A stretch of 64,000 nucleotides of DNA from assembly GCA_964345075.1 (NCBI GenBank), contig CAYFPS010000010.1, positions 62,001 to 126,000 on the forward strand, given 5' to 3'. The position numbers were made by a program, and so were the translations under genes. This document shows, piece by piece, positions 41,525 through 49,180 of the stretch; within the stretch, counting starts at the first letter, position 1; each line of letters opens with the position of its first letter. The DNA is from CAYFPS01 sp964345075. GTDB lineage: Bacteria > CAIWAD01. Under the pieces are notes generated by a model that saw only the letters and a list, made by a program, of their open reading frames with translations, was not told where the DNA came from and made no database searches.

Positions 41525-42378
41525 TGAACGGTCTGCCACAGGAGAGCCGCTTTACGCCTGCCTTTCTGGCCCTGTTTCTGCTTGCCATCCTGATTGGGGT
41601 ATTCAGCAAGGAAAGGCAGGAGACGGGCACAGAAGCGCAGCAGCAGGAATTCAGGCTGCCGCTGCGGCTGGTGAATTCCGACTTCTCGCCAGTCTGCCAG
41701 AACCCCGACTCCATCCTGCCCATCGTCTACAAACGGCCGCCCAGTCTGGTCGGGCTGAGCATTGCCGAGCGCAAGCAGCGCTTTCTGGATGTCATGGCAC
41801 CTGCCGTTGTGCTGGAGCACGATCGTCTGAAGCGACTGGCGGCGCGCATTCGCCGGGACATGAAACTGCGCCCACGGACAGCCGGGGAGCAGCACTTCCT
41901 TGACAGCCTGATGACTCTCTACAAGGTGAGCGATCTGCCCAGTCTGCTGCGCAGGGTCAAGCCGCATCAGCCAAGTCTGGTGCTGGCCCAGGCCGCCATC
42001 GAATCCGGCTGGGGGCGCTCACGTTTTTTCAAGGAAGCCGCCAATGCCTTTGGCGTCTGGGCAGGCAGCAGCAAGGGGGCGACCATCAAGGCGCGGGGCT
42101 CGCGCGATGGCAAAAGCGTTCATCTGCGCAGTTACGCCAACCTGCTGGAAGCCGTTGAAGACTACTATCGCGTGCTGGCCACCGGGCCTTACAGGGATTT
42201 TCGCATGGCAAGGGAGCAGGGCGAGGATCCGCTCAGTCTGGCCAGACATCTGGATCGCTACTCGGAAAAAGGCAAGGCCTATACGCGCTCACTGGTCAAC
42301 GTGATCGAACACAATGACCTGCTGCGCTTCGATCAGGCAAGGCTGGCGGCGAAAGTTGTAACACCACCAATGCAGTGA
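41524..42378 (+). CDS. Bax-like beta-N-acetylglucosaminidase domain protein
   Basis: A 284-residue membrane-anchored or exported protein: one N-terminal hydrophobic helix (FLALFLLAILIGVF) and a C-terminal glucosaminidase/lysozyme-like domain. LAQAAIESGWGRSRFFKEAANAFGVW holds the catalytic Glu and the FGxW motif, and SVHLRSYANLLEAVEDYYRVL is the second conserved block, as in E. coli Bax. It probably trims peptidoglycan. Cotranscription with the peptide transporter suggests recovery of wall peptides. Confidence 0.88.
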   Translation: MNGLPQESRFTPAFLALFLLAILIGVFSKERQETGTEAQQQEFRLPLRLVNSDFSPVCQNPDSILPIVYKRPPSLVGLSIAERKQRFLDVMAPAVVLEHDRLKRLAARIRRDMKLRPRTAGEQHFLDSLMTLYKVSDLPSLLRRVKPHQPSLVLAQAAIESGWGRSRFFKEAANAFGVWAGSSKGATIKARGSRDGKSVHLRSYANLLEAVEDYYRVLATGPYRDFRMAREQGEDPLSLARHLDRYSEKGKAYTRSLVNVIEHNDLLRFDQARLAAKVVTPPMQ

Positions 42379-42410
42379 TGCCTACCGTGTCCCCGGGGCC
42401 CACTGAATCT

Positions 42411-42791
42411 TCAGGGAAGCCTCAAGGTGAAGCTCAGGCTGCTGTTGGTGAAGTCGTGCGGCAGAGTGGCAGTGACGCGGTTGCCAAAGCCTTCCCACTC
42501 CAGCCGGGGAGCCCAGGACTGATAGCCCACCGGTGCAAAGAAATCCCGCTCGGCCAGCAGCTTGCCGCTGGATAGCTCGCGCACATCCATTTCGTACTGT
42601 CCCAGCACCTGTCCCATCAGGACCCGGGCTTCATAGCGCGGAACCGGACTGCGCTTGCTGGAGACCACATCGCCGTGTCGCCAGACTCCGCGCTTTTCAG
42701 GCGAGCCCGAGTCGCAACCCAGCAGGAAAACCCCGGCAAGCAAGATTGTCAGGCTTGTAAAAAGGCTGCTTCGTGTTTCAGTCAATGACAT
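42411..42791 (-). CDS. Small lipoprotein of unknown function
   Basis: A 126-residue protein with a lipoprotein signal: SLFTSLTILLAGVFLLGCDSGS, lipobox LLGC with the acylated Cys near residue 23. The residue after Cys is Asp, which in enteric bacteria would favour retention in the inner membrane. The mature part is a short beta-rich domain (YEARVLMGQVLGQYEMDVRELSSGKLLAERDFF...RVTATLPHDFTNSSLSFTLRL) that I do not recognise. Start at 42791 (MSLTETR) puts the signal at the proper distance. Confidence 0.75.
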   Translation of the reverse strand: MSLTETRSSLFTSLTILLAGVFLLGCDSGSPEKRGVWRHGDVVSSKRSPVPRYEARVLMGQVLGQYEMDVRELSSGKLLAERDFFAPVGYQSWAPRLEWEGFGNRVTATLPHDFTNSSLSFTLRLP

Positions 42792-42840
42792 GCATTTGTG
42801 TCCTGTCCGACACATCAAGAAAGAATCAGCGGGGCAACAA

Positions 42841-43470
42841 TCAAAACCTGCCTTCGCCGGGCTCGAATTGCCAGCGCTCCGGACCCATAGCCGAAAAGCC
42901 CAGCTTTTTCAGGTAGGCCACATGCCTGGGACTTCCCGCATGTGATACAATTCTGCGTGGCTGCTTCTCGAGATGGGCTGGCAGGCCTTCGCGAAAAAGC
43001 CAGCGGCCGTTGCGGTAATCCCGGTGTTCGGGGATCACATAATCGAGCAGGACTTCCAGCTCTTCGCCCTGCCAGCGATGAACAAAAAGGCCCACCGGCA
43101 ACATGTTGCGCAGGAGCCAGAAGCCCTCCCACTTCTCGATGGCTTGTGGGTTGAAGTCCGGCATATGCCGGGCGATTTCCTCGCCATGAAATTCGAGAAA
43201 GCGATTAAGGAAGGGGCTGGGCCTCTCGGGCAGTCGCATCAGGGAGAAATAATCGCTTCGTCTGCTCATGCGAATCAGGTGATAGATATCGATCAGGGTG
43301 ATGAAGCTGTTCAGCGCAAATACCGGCCAGGCTTCAATCAGAAATCCATAAGTAGCAAAGGTGCTGGCCCCAAAAAGGTTGATCCAGCGCAGACGGCGCA
43401 GATTGCTCATGGTCAGCGAAAGAGCAACCAGCGCCGAGCCCGTGTAGCCAATAAATTCCAGCGGGATCAT
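42841..43470 (-). CDS. YgjV-like membrane domain fused to a GNAT-like domain
   Basis: A 209-residue protein. Residues 1-70 have three helices (LEFIGYTGSALVALSLTMSN; LRWINLFGASTFATYGFLI; PVFALNSFITLIDIYHLIRMSR) matching the bacterial YgjV/SemiSWEET-like domain with its 'N..GA..F..YG' core. Residues 75-209 look like an N-acyltransferase: LLDYVIPEHRDYRNGRWLFR and SPRHVAYLKKLGFSAMGPERWQFEP resemble GNAT strands and the C-terminal helix, but the acetyl-CoA loop is not clear. Start overlaps the RmlD-like gene by 4 nt. Function unknown. Confidence 0.65.
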   Translation of the reverse strand: MIPLEFIGYTGSALVALSLTMSNLRRLRWINLFGASTFATYGFLIEAWPVFALNSFITLIDIYHLIRMSRRSDYFSLMRLPERPSPFLNRFLEFHGEEIARHMPDFNPQAIEKWEGFWLLRNMLPVGLFVHRWQGEELEVLLDYVIPEHRDYRNGRWLFREGLPAHLEKQPRRIVSHAGSPRHVAYLKKLGFSAMGPERWQFEPGEGRF

Positions 43471-44372
43471 TCGACTGCACCTTCAGGGTATTCGTCTTCA
43501 AGTGCGTCTTCAACACTGAAGTGCCTGTCCTCCAACAGTCCGGCCAGCCGCGAAAGGTTCAGTGGCAGGCTCAAGGGAACAGGCTCCAGCAGGCCGGCAT
43601 CGGCTGTATCACAGGGCCTTAGCTGGGCAGTATCCAGACCGAGGTGCGAGAAGAGCTTCCTGGCAAAGGCTTCACGGCTGATCAGCTCGCGGCTGCCCAG
43701 ATTAAGCAGCCCTGCCGGCCATGACTCAAAGAGCTTCTCCAGAATTTGCCTGACCTGTGATACAGCCAGAGGATGGCGCAAATTATCCCGAAAGACCGGG
43801 ACTTCGCCTCCCTGCTGCTGCTTTTTCAAAAGCCAGTTACTGAAGGAATTCTGCCCTTCGCGGGCCCGGCCCCAAAGCAGGCTTGAACGCAGCACCAGTG
43901 CATCCGGAAAGAGCTCGAAAATACTCTGCTCCATTTCCAGTTTGCTGGCGCCGTAGGCATTGAGTGGCCCGGGAGGATGGCCTTCGAAGAATCCATCAAG
44001 TGGAGCCGGACTTTCGGCAGCATCTGGATAAACCGTGTCACTGGAAAAGGCAATCAACGGGCGGTCGGCCTTGCGGCACCAGCCCGCCAGCCACCAGGCC
44101 GCTTCCACATTAATCGCCCTCGATCCTTCTGGATCGCGCGCGACAAGCTGTGGTTGTGATACTGCCGCACAGTGTATCACGGCATCGGGATTGAATCCAC
44201 TTAGCAGGGGAACAAGCTCACGGGCATCGCGGGAAAAGTCGATCGCCCGTGTCTCACAGTCGAGCTGTGCTTTGCGCTTGTTGACGATGCCCAGAACATG
44301 ATGATAAGGACTGAAATCATGTGCGAGTCGCTCACCCACCAGCCCGCTGGCACCCGTGATCAGTAGCTTCAT
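43467..44372 (-). CDS. RmlD-like NAD(P)-dependent sugar reductase (extended SDR)
   Basis: A 301-residue Rossmann enzyme. LLITGASGLVGERLA is the dinucleotide loop; PDAVIHCAAVSQPQLVARDPEGSRAINVEAAWWLA and IAFSSDTVYPD are typical of dTDP-4-dehydrorhamnose reductases; NAYGASKLEMEQ provides the YxxxK catalytic pair. Substrate could be a dTDP-sugar; no other rml genes are nearby. Four copies of the TGTATCAC/GTGATAC element fall in this single gene. Confidence 0.85.
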   Translation of the reverse strand: MKLLITGASGLVGERLAHDFSPYHHVLGIVNKRKAQLDCETRAIDFSRDARELVPLLSGFNPDAVIHCAAVSQPQLVARDPEGSRAINVEAAWWLAGWCRKADRPLIAFSSDTVYPDAAESPAPLDGFFEGHPPGPLNAYGASKLEMEQSIFELFPDALVLRSSLLWGRAREGQNSFSNWLLKKQQQGGEVPVFRDNLRHPLAVSQVRQILEKLFESWPAGLLNLGSRELISREAFARKLFSHLGLDTAQLRPCDTADAGLLEPVPLSLPLNLSRLAGLLEDRHFSVEDALEDEYPEGAVE

Positions 44373-45064
44373 TTACGGGTAAAGGCACCCTGAAGGTCCA
44401 GAGGAATCCCGATGCCGATTCCCAGCTCGGTGGGGGACGCTTCAATCGGGATCTTGCTTAGCTGCAGGGCATGCACGCCGGAAAGCACATGATTGATCAG
44501 GATCGCACCTGCCACAGCCAGTGCCTGACTGTAGGCGCGTTCGCTGCGGGCGCGCAGATCACGGTAGCGAATGAACTCGCTGCGCTCGCTCCATTCCCAG
44601 TTGTTCTCTTCGCCATAAATGCGCGAGAGCCTGCCTGTTTGCAGCATGGCCAGATTGTATTCTTCCATGCTCAGGTAATTGGAAACATTCACCCAGTAGT
44701 CACTGCCATCGGAATGATTGGCCGCTCCAGCCGTGGACATGGCATAGCTCTGGTACTCACTGCGCTTGATGTTACCTACATGATTCAAGGTGAAAGCGCC
44801 GGCAATCAGGCCAACATCCAGCCAGAAGTGAAGCCGCCCACGGTGCTTGAGATCCGGCCTTGAGCGCGCGGCAACGGCCTCGCCCCATCCGGGAATTGCC
44901 AGACTGCGCAGAAAGATCAACGAAGAGCCGCGATCGGCAACCTGACTGCTGTCGGCGAGCTGCTCGGGCTTTGGCCGGGCCTCTTCTTCTCCAGCGCGTT
45001 TGCGAAAGCCGGTGGCCTGAAGGCTGCCTGCCAGAAGCAGCAGCATGAGCAGAATACGCATCAT
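44369..45064 (-). CDS. Exported membrane protein, DUF5683-like
   Basis: A 231-residue protein with a signal peptide (MRILLMLLLLAGSLQATG). It contains the SLAIPGWGEAVAA box and two hydrophobic helices (LHFWLDVGLIAGAFTLNHV and LAVAGAILINHVLSGVHAL) separated by an aromatic loop. This 'P-G-W/Y-G ... helix ... ILxNHxxSxxxAL' pattern is that of DUF5683-like proteins common in Bacteroidota-type genomes. It resembles the upstream neighbour and overlaps it by one base. Role unknown. Confidence 0.6.
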   Translation of the reverse strand: MMRILLMLLLLAGSLQATGFRKRAGEEEARPKPEQLADSSQVADRGSSLIFLRSLAIPGWGEAVAARSRPDLKHRGRLHFWLDVGLIAGAFTLNHVGNIKRSEYQSYAMSTAGAANHSDGSDYWVNVSNYLSMEEYNLAMLQTGRLSRIYGEENNWEWSERSEFIRYRDLRARSERAYSQALAVAGAILINHVLSGVHALQLSKIPIEASPTELGIGIGIPLDLQGAFTRK

Positions 45065-46005
45065 CAGAAACTCCAGGCCACGCTAAGGGCCGAAACACTG
45101 CCATCACCCGTTGGAATGGCCCTGACGCCCAGTTCCACTTCCTGCACACGGCGCTGAATCATCACATCCATGAAGGAAACCACGTGATTCACCAGCAGGA
45201 GGCCCATGATGCGGTCGGCCGCAATCAGTTTGTCGTTGCTGTCGGTGCGCATGGAAATGTAGGTCTGGCTGTTGGGCGAAAAGTAGGTAGTGCTCCACAC
45301 ACCCTGTGCGGTGGGGAATTCAAAGCCCGTGTTCTGGTCCACTCCGTAATCGTCCCAGCCGCGCTGGAACTGGGCATACTTGCCGATCATCTCGTAGAAC
45401 TGCTGCGTACGCGCCAGGCCGAAATGATCCCAGGCGCCGTCCTGCCCTTCCGAGTAGCCATCCGTGAAACCACCGGGCAGAATGTGTGAGCCGGCACCAC
45501 CATGCGGGTCGAAGACATCGTCCGTCGTATTGGCATAAAGATCCTGAATCGCCTCTTCGCCAAGGCCGGCCAGATCCTGCGCAGAGAAGCCACGATTCAG
45601 CCAGCCCTCTTCCAAAGCGAATTCACCCGGGGCCGTGCGCCAATCCACATAGCGATCGTAATCCCAGTGGGCGTCGGCATAGGCCCTGAAGGCCGCATCC
45701 AGATCGTCACCGTCCTGGTTCCACTTGTTGGCAAGAAGGATCACGCCGACTTCCACGCTGGCAAAAAGGCCTGCCTTGAGCCACTGTCCATGGCGGGCCT
45801 GCCAGTATCCGGGAAGGAGCAGGGCCTGCGCCAGATCCAGTCCACCGATCTCTTCGTCTGAAGCCTCCCGGCTTAAGGCCGCTGCCGGATCCGGCAGGCT
45901 GCCCGTATTCAGTTCCGGGGCATATTCCAGCGTCAGAGCGCTTGTGCCTTGTGCTCCAATCAGCAGAGCGGCAAGCAGGGGCCAGCTTGGGCGCATTGTC
46001 ATCAC
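45064..46005 (-). CDS. Exported membrane protein related to the downstream DUF5683-like gene
   Basis: A 313-residue protein with a signal peptide (LLAALLIGAQGTSA). LAQALLLPGYWQARHGQWLKAGLFASVEVGVILLAN corresponds to the PGW box and first helix of the next gene, and AADRIMGLLLVNHVVSFMDVMIQRRV to its second helix; an insert of about 140 residues rich in Asp, Tyr and Gly lies between. The C-terminus (GSVSALSVAWSF) ends in a Phe like a barrel strand. It follows the gluzincin gene by 8 nt. Confidence 0.6.
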   Translation of the reverse strand: MMTMRPSWPLLAALLIGAQGTSALTLEYAPELNTGSLPDPAAALSREASDEEIGGLDLAQALLLPGYWQARHGQWLKAGLFASVEVGVILLANKWNQDGDDLDAAFRAYADAHWDYDRYVDWRTAPGEFALEEGWLNRGFSAQDLAGLGEEAIQDLYANTTDDVFDPHGGAGSHILPGGFTDGYSEGQDGAWDHFGLARTQQFYEMIGKYAQFQRGWDDYGVDQNTGFEFPTAQGVWSTTYFSPNSQTYISMRTDSNDKLIAADRIMGLLLVNHVVSFMDVMIQRRVQEVELGVRAIPTGDGSVSALSVAWSF

Positions 46006-46013
46006 ATCATCCC

Positions 46014-49000
46014 TCAGAAGGTGTCGAAATCAAACAGCAGCGTTGCATACCAGCGCAGCTCACGGCCATAGGTCTCGCCCGGATCAAGCTCGGGCACACG
46101 GAATTCGTCCAGCCCAAGCGCCGTGCCAATGGTCAGGGCCGTGGGCAGGTAGCTCCAGGAAGAGAAGAAGAATTTGAAGTCTACGCCTGCTTCCTTTTTC
46201 ATATCGAAACTGCCGGCCGAACCACCCCAGGCGTCACCCGCCCCCACATAGGTGCTGGCATAAAGCCGCTTGAAGTGCCAGGCGCCCAGCTGCAGGCCCG
46301 TGCGCTTGATCAGCGGAAAGCCCAGTCTGGCGTGAGCCAGCGCCATGTACGGGCCGCCCAGACTGTAGTAGGAGTAACCCTTCAGGCCAAGCAGACCACC
46401 GGCGTAGAGGTAGAAGAAGTCGTCCAGATCCGATTTGCTTAAAGAGGCCGCGCGGCCATCCAGCGTGAAGCTCAGCTCCGGCAGCATGGGAATGGTCCAG
46501 CTGCGCCCGCCTGAGAGCTCGGCCTCAAAGAAATTCGAAGTGACGAAGTTCTCCTCCAGCAGGCCCGCGCTGCTTACCTCGAAACCGTCGATCAGCTGAT
46601 CACGATGCATGCGCGCCTGCAAGGTGGCCCAGCGCCTGCCGCGGGGATTGATGAAGTCATCCACACGATTGCCACCGCGAATGGACCAGTCCAGCTTGCC
46701 GGAAAGCCCCACGGCCTTGTAGTAGTCGTAGTTGACCGTCAGCGGGCGGCGGCGATAACGGGCCTTGTACTTGGCCAGCATCATGGAAGCTTCGCCGGTA
46801 AGGGCGTCACTGAAGCGGTGCCGAATGCCAAAGTGGGCTTCTGTCAGGCTGAATTTGTAAGACACGGAATAGGTGTCGTATACGGGCTGTCCTTCAATCT
46901 CGTCGATGATCCTGAAGGTGTCCTCGAAGCGGCTGTCGTGATCACGGATCATGCCATAGACTTCCGTGAATAGCTGGCTTCTGCGCCACTGCGCCGTGAT
47001 CGAGGCGAAAAGATCCATGTTGTTCATGCGAGCGGCAGCGGCACTGGCCGTGAACTGCACGCGCTCGAAGACATCCATGTTCAGCAGATAGAATCCGGGC
47101 TTGAATTCACCATCATCCAGCATCAGTCGGGGAATGATGAAGGGCTTTTCGAAACCACTGTTCAGTGGCTGCCAGTCCCGTGGCGCAGGCTTAAGGTCTT
47201 CCCTGCCAAGCGGCGGAATCGCCTCTGCATAATAGGGTCGGAGATTCGAGCCTGTATCACCGAAACTTCTGGTCAGCGGCAGCTCCATCAGGCGAAAGCC
47301 GCGATCCCGGTAGCCGCTGTAATACAGCGTATCCTGATATACGACCGGCATGAATGCACCGCCACGAACCTGCGTCAGACGGTCTGCTCGTCCTGTATCA
47401 CGGTTCATGCGATAGATGTTGAAAACACCGTCACGATCCTGTGCGTAATACAGGCTTTTGCCGTCCGTTGATGGCTGCGGCTGCCGCTCGTCGAATTTGG
47501 TGGCCAGAAGCTCCTTCAGCGAACCGTCGTCCAGCTGAACCTCAACGATATCTCGACCATGGCCCCAGGCCCTGGCTGCCACCACACTCCTGCCATTGGT
47601 CTGCCAGCGGGGCTGGAAGTACTGTGTACCGTAGTCATCCCGGCGCAGCAGGCGTGATTCAAGCTTGGGCAGCCGCTTGCGCTCCTTCTTCGAAAGGGCT
47701 TTCAAGGCAGGGCCGTCCAGACCGTCCAGTTCGACGACTTCAAGCCAGCGCGAGCCTCCGCCGTTTTTCACGCAGACCACGCGACTGCCATCGGGTGAAA
47801 TGTCCGGCTGGCTCAAACGCGCACCTTCGGTCAGGCGGCGACCGGTTTCCTCTTCAAAGAAGAACTGATAAAGGTCCTTGTAGTGATAGCCATCCCGGTC
47901 CGCTTTGCTGGTTCGCGAATAGATCACGGATTTTCCATCCGGACTCAGGCTGAAAGCACCGCGAATGTTGGAGAGAATCTTCTTGTGTTCGCCCGTCTGG
48001 CGATCGTGCCGCCAGAGGTCCGTCATGCCCAGCCAGTCCGCATCGCCATTGGAGGCGTAATACACGAATCGTCCATCGGGTGATACACGGGCGTAGAGAT
48101 TGTTGGTGGGGCCCAGCTCATCGGCTGGCTCGCTGAAAGCCTGTTCGGCAAAACCGCAGCACTGGTAGTGGAAACCACGCGGTGCGCTGAGCTCTTCACT
48201 GCCTTCATCGCCACCGTGTCCCTGCTGCAGCACGACATCCTGCGTGGAGATCACGCGCCCTTCCAGCGGTCCGCCTTCAAGCCTTCTTAGCTGTGCCTGG
48301 TAGCCTTCTTCCAGTTCCTGCTTCCACATGGCCCATAAACGATAGCCGTCGGTTCCCGTCGCCTTTTCCAGAGCCGTTGCCACCGAAAAGCGCTCGGGCC
48401 GGGCCATTTCGTGTGATACATCACGCATCACATTCTGGCCGTAGCGATCCACCAGCCAGGCGACAAAATTGAAGCCCTGATTGTAGACGCTTTCCCCGCC
48501 CACCGTGCTCTTGTCAAATCCGGCCATTTCGTCCAGATCGAACAGGGCATCATGGATCACGCGATCACGCAGTACCATGTCGCGGTGGCTGTCCCAGAAG
48601 TCGTAGCGGTGGCCGTCGAGCATCTGCTGGGCCGTGCCCTCAGCCAGCCAGGCGGGGACCATTGTACCCGGAAAGGGATAACTNNNNNNNNNNATCTATC
48701 ACCTGCAGGTAGCTGAAGGGCATCATGCGCGAGAACTTGCGCGAGGCCCCCAGCTGAATGATGTGGGTGAATTCATGGGTGAGCACATTGCGCAGCCAGT
48801 TATGCTGCCCGCGCAGATCGAAATCCAGACTGGTCGCCCAGATGATGATCTTGTTGTTGTAGAAGTAGGCGCCACCGTTGGAATAGTCGTCGGTGTCGTA
48901 AAAGATCAGATTGANNNNNNNNNNNGTGGCCTGGCGTGTCGATCAGATTGATCTTGGTGTCCGGCACATAGTCATAGAGTTCTGTGATCGGATCCCAGAT

Positions 49001-49180
49001 GTCTTCCATGATCTCTGCCGCGACCAGTCCCAGATCCTCCAGGCCACCATGCACGTGAATGTCACAGTGCTCCAGCTGAATGGTCTGCCATTCGAGCTCG
49101 GGATGGGGATAGGCTACCGGTTGGGCCAATGCCAGCTGACAGGCGAATAGCGCGGCAAGGATTACAGTCAATTGCTTCAT
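46014..49180 (-). CDS. Outer-membrane gluzincin metallopeptidase with TolB-like propeller and C-terminal barrel (two assembly gaps)
   Basis: One gene broken by two N runs. It starts MKQLTVILAALFACQLALA (signal peptide). Between the gaps the correct frame reads LIFYDTDDYSNGG ... NVLTHEFTHIIQLG: HEFTH (48763-48777) is the zinc-binding HExxH, and after the second gap PAWLAEGTAQ gives the third ligand Glu. PD40/TolB-like repeats follow (YARVSPDGRFVYYASN, AFSLSPDGKSVIYSR, DISPDGSRVVCVKN, QPSTDGKSLYYAQD), then about 350 residues of alternating strands ending in LFDFDTF, a barrel with terminal Phe. A surface or periplasmic peptidase of the peptidase-MA type. Gap sizes (10 and 11 N) do not preserve frame. 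Confidence 0.85.
48684..48693. other. Assembly gap (10 N)
   Basis: Undetermined bases between the HExxH region and the third-ligand region of the gluzincin gene; the frame differs on the two sides as written. Confidence 0.99.
48915..48925. other. Assembly gap (11 N)
   Basis: Undetermined bases near codon 85 of the gluzincin gene, between IDTPGH and LIFYDTDDYSN; the frame shifts across it as deposited. Confidence 0.99.

Noticed and set aside
39983..41539. 518-codon open frame on the minus strand opposite the POT transporter
   Set aside because: Highly charged Gln/His/Gly-rich translation, no motif; the plus frame is a clear 12-14 helix transporter with ExxER.
7589..48064. GTAATACA as a second dispersed signal
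   Set aside because: Several copies arise from Tyr-Tyr codon pairs (TATTAC on the minus strand) in coding frame, so protein sequence may explain most; noted only as a possible relaxed variant.
46014..49180. Gluzincin gene as a pseudogene
   Set aside because: Frame changes coincide exactly with the N runs and all intervening sequence is open in one frame with the zinc motif intact.
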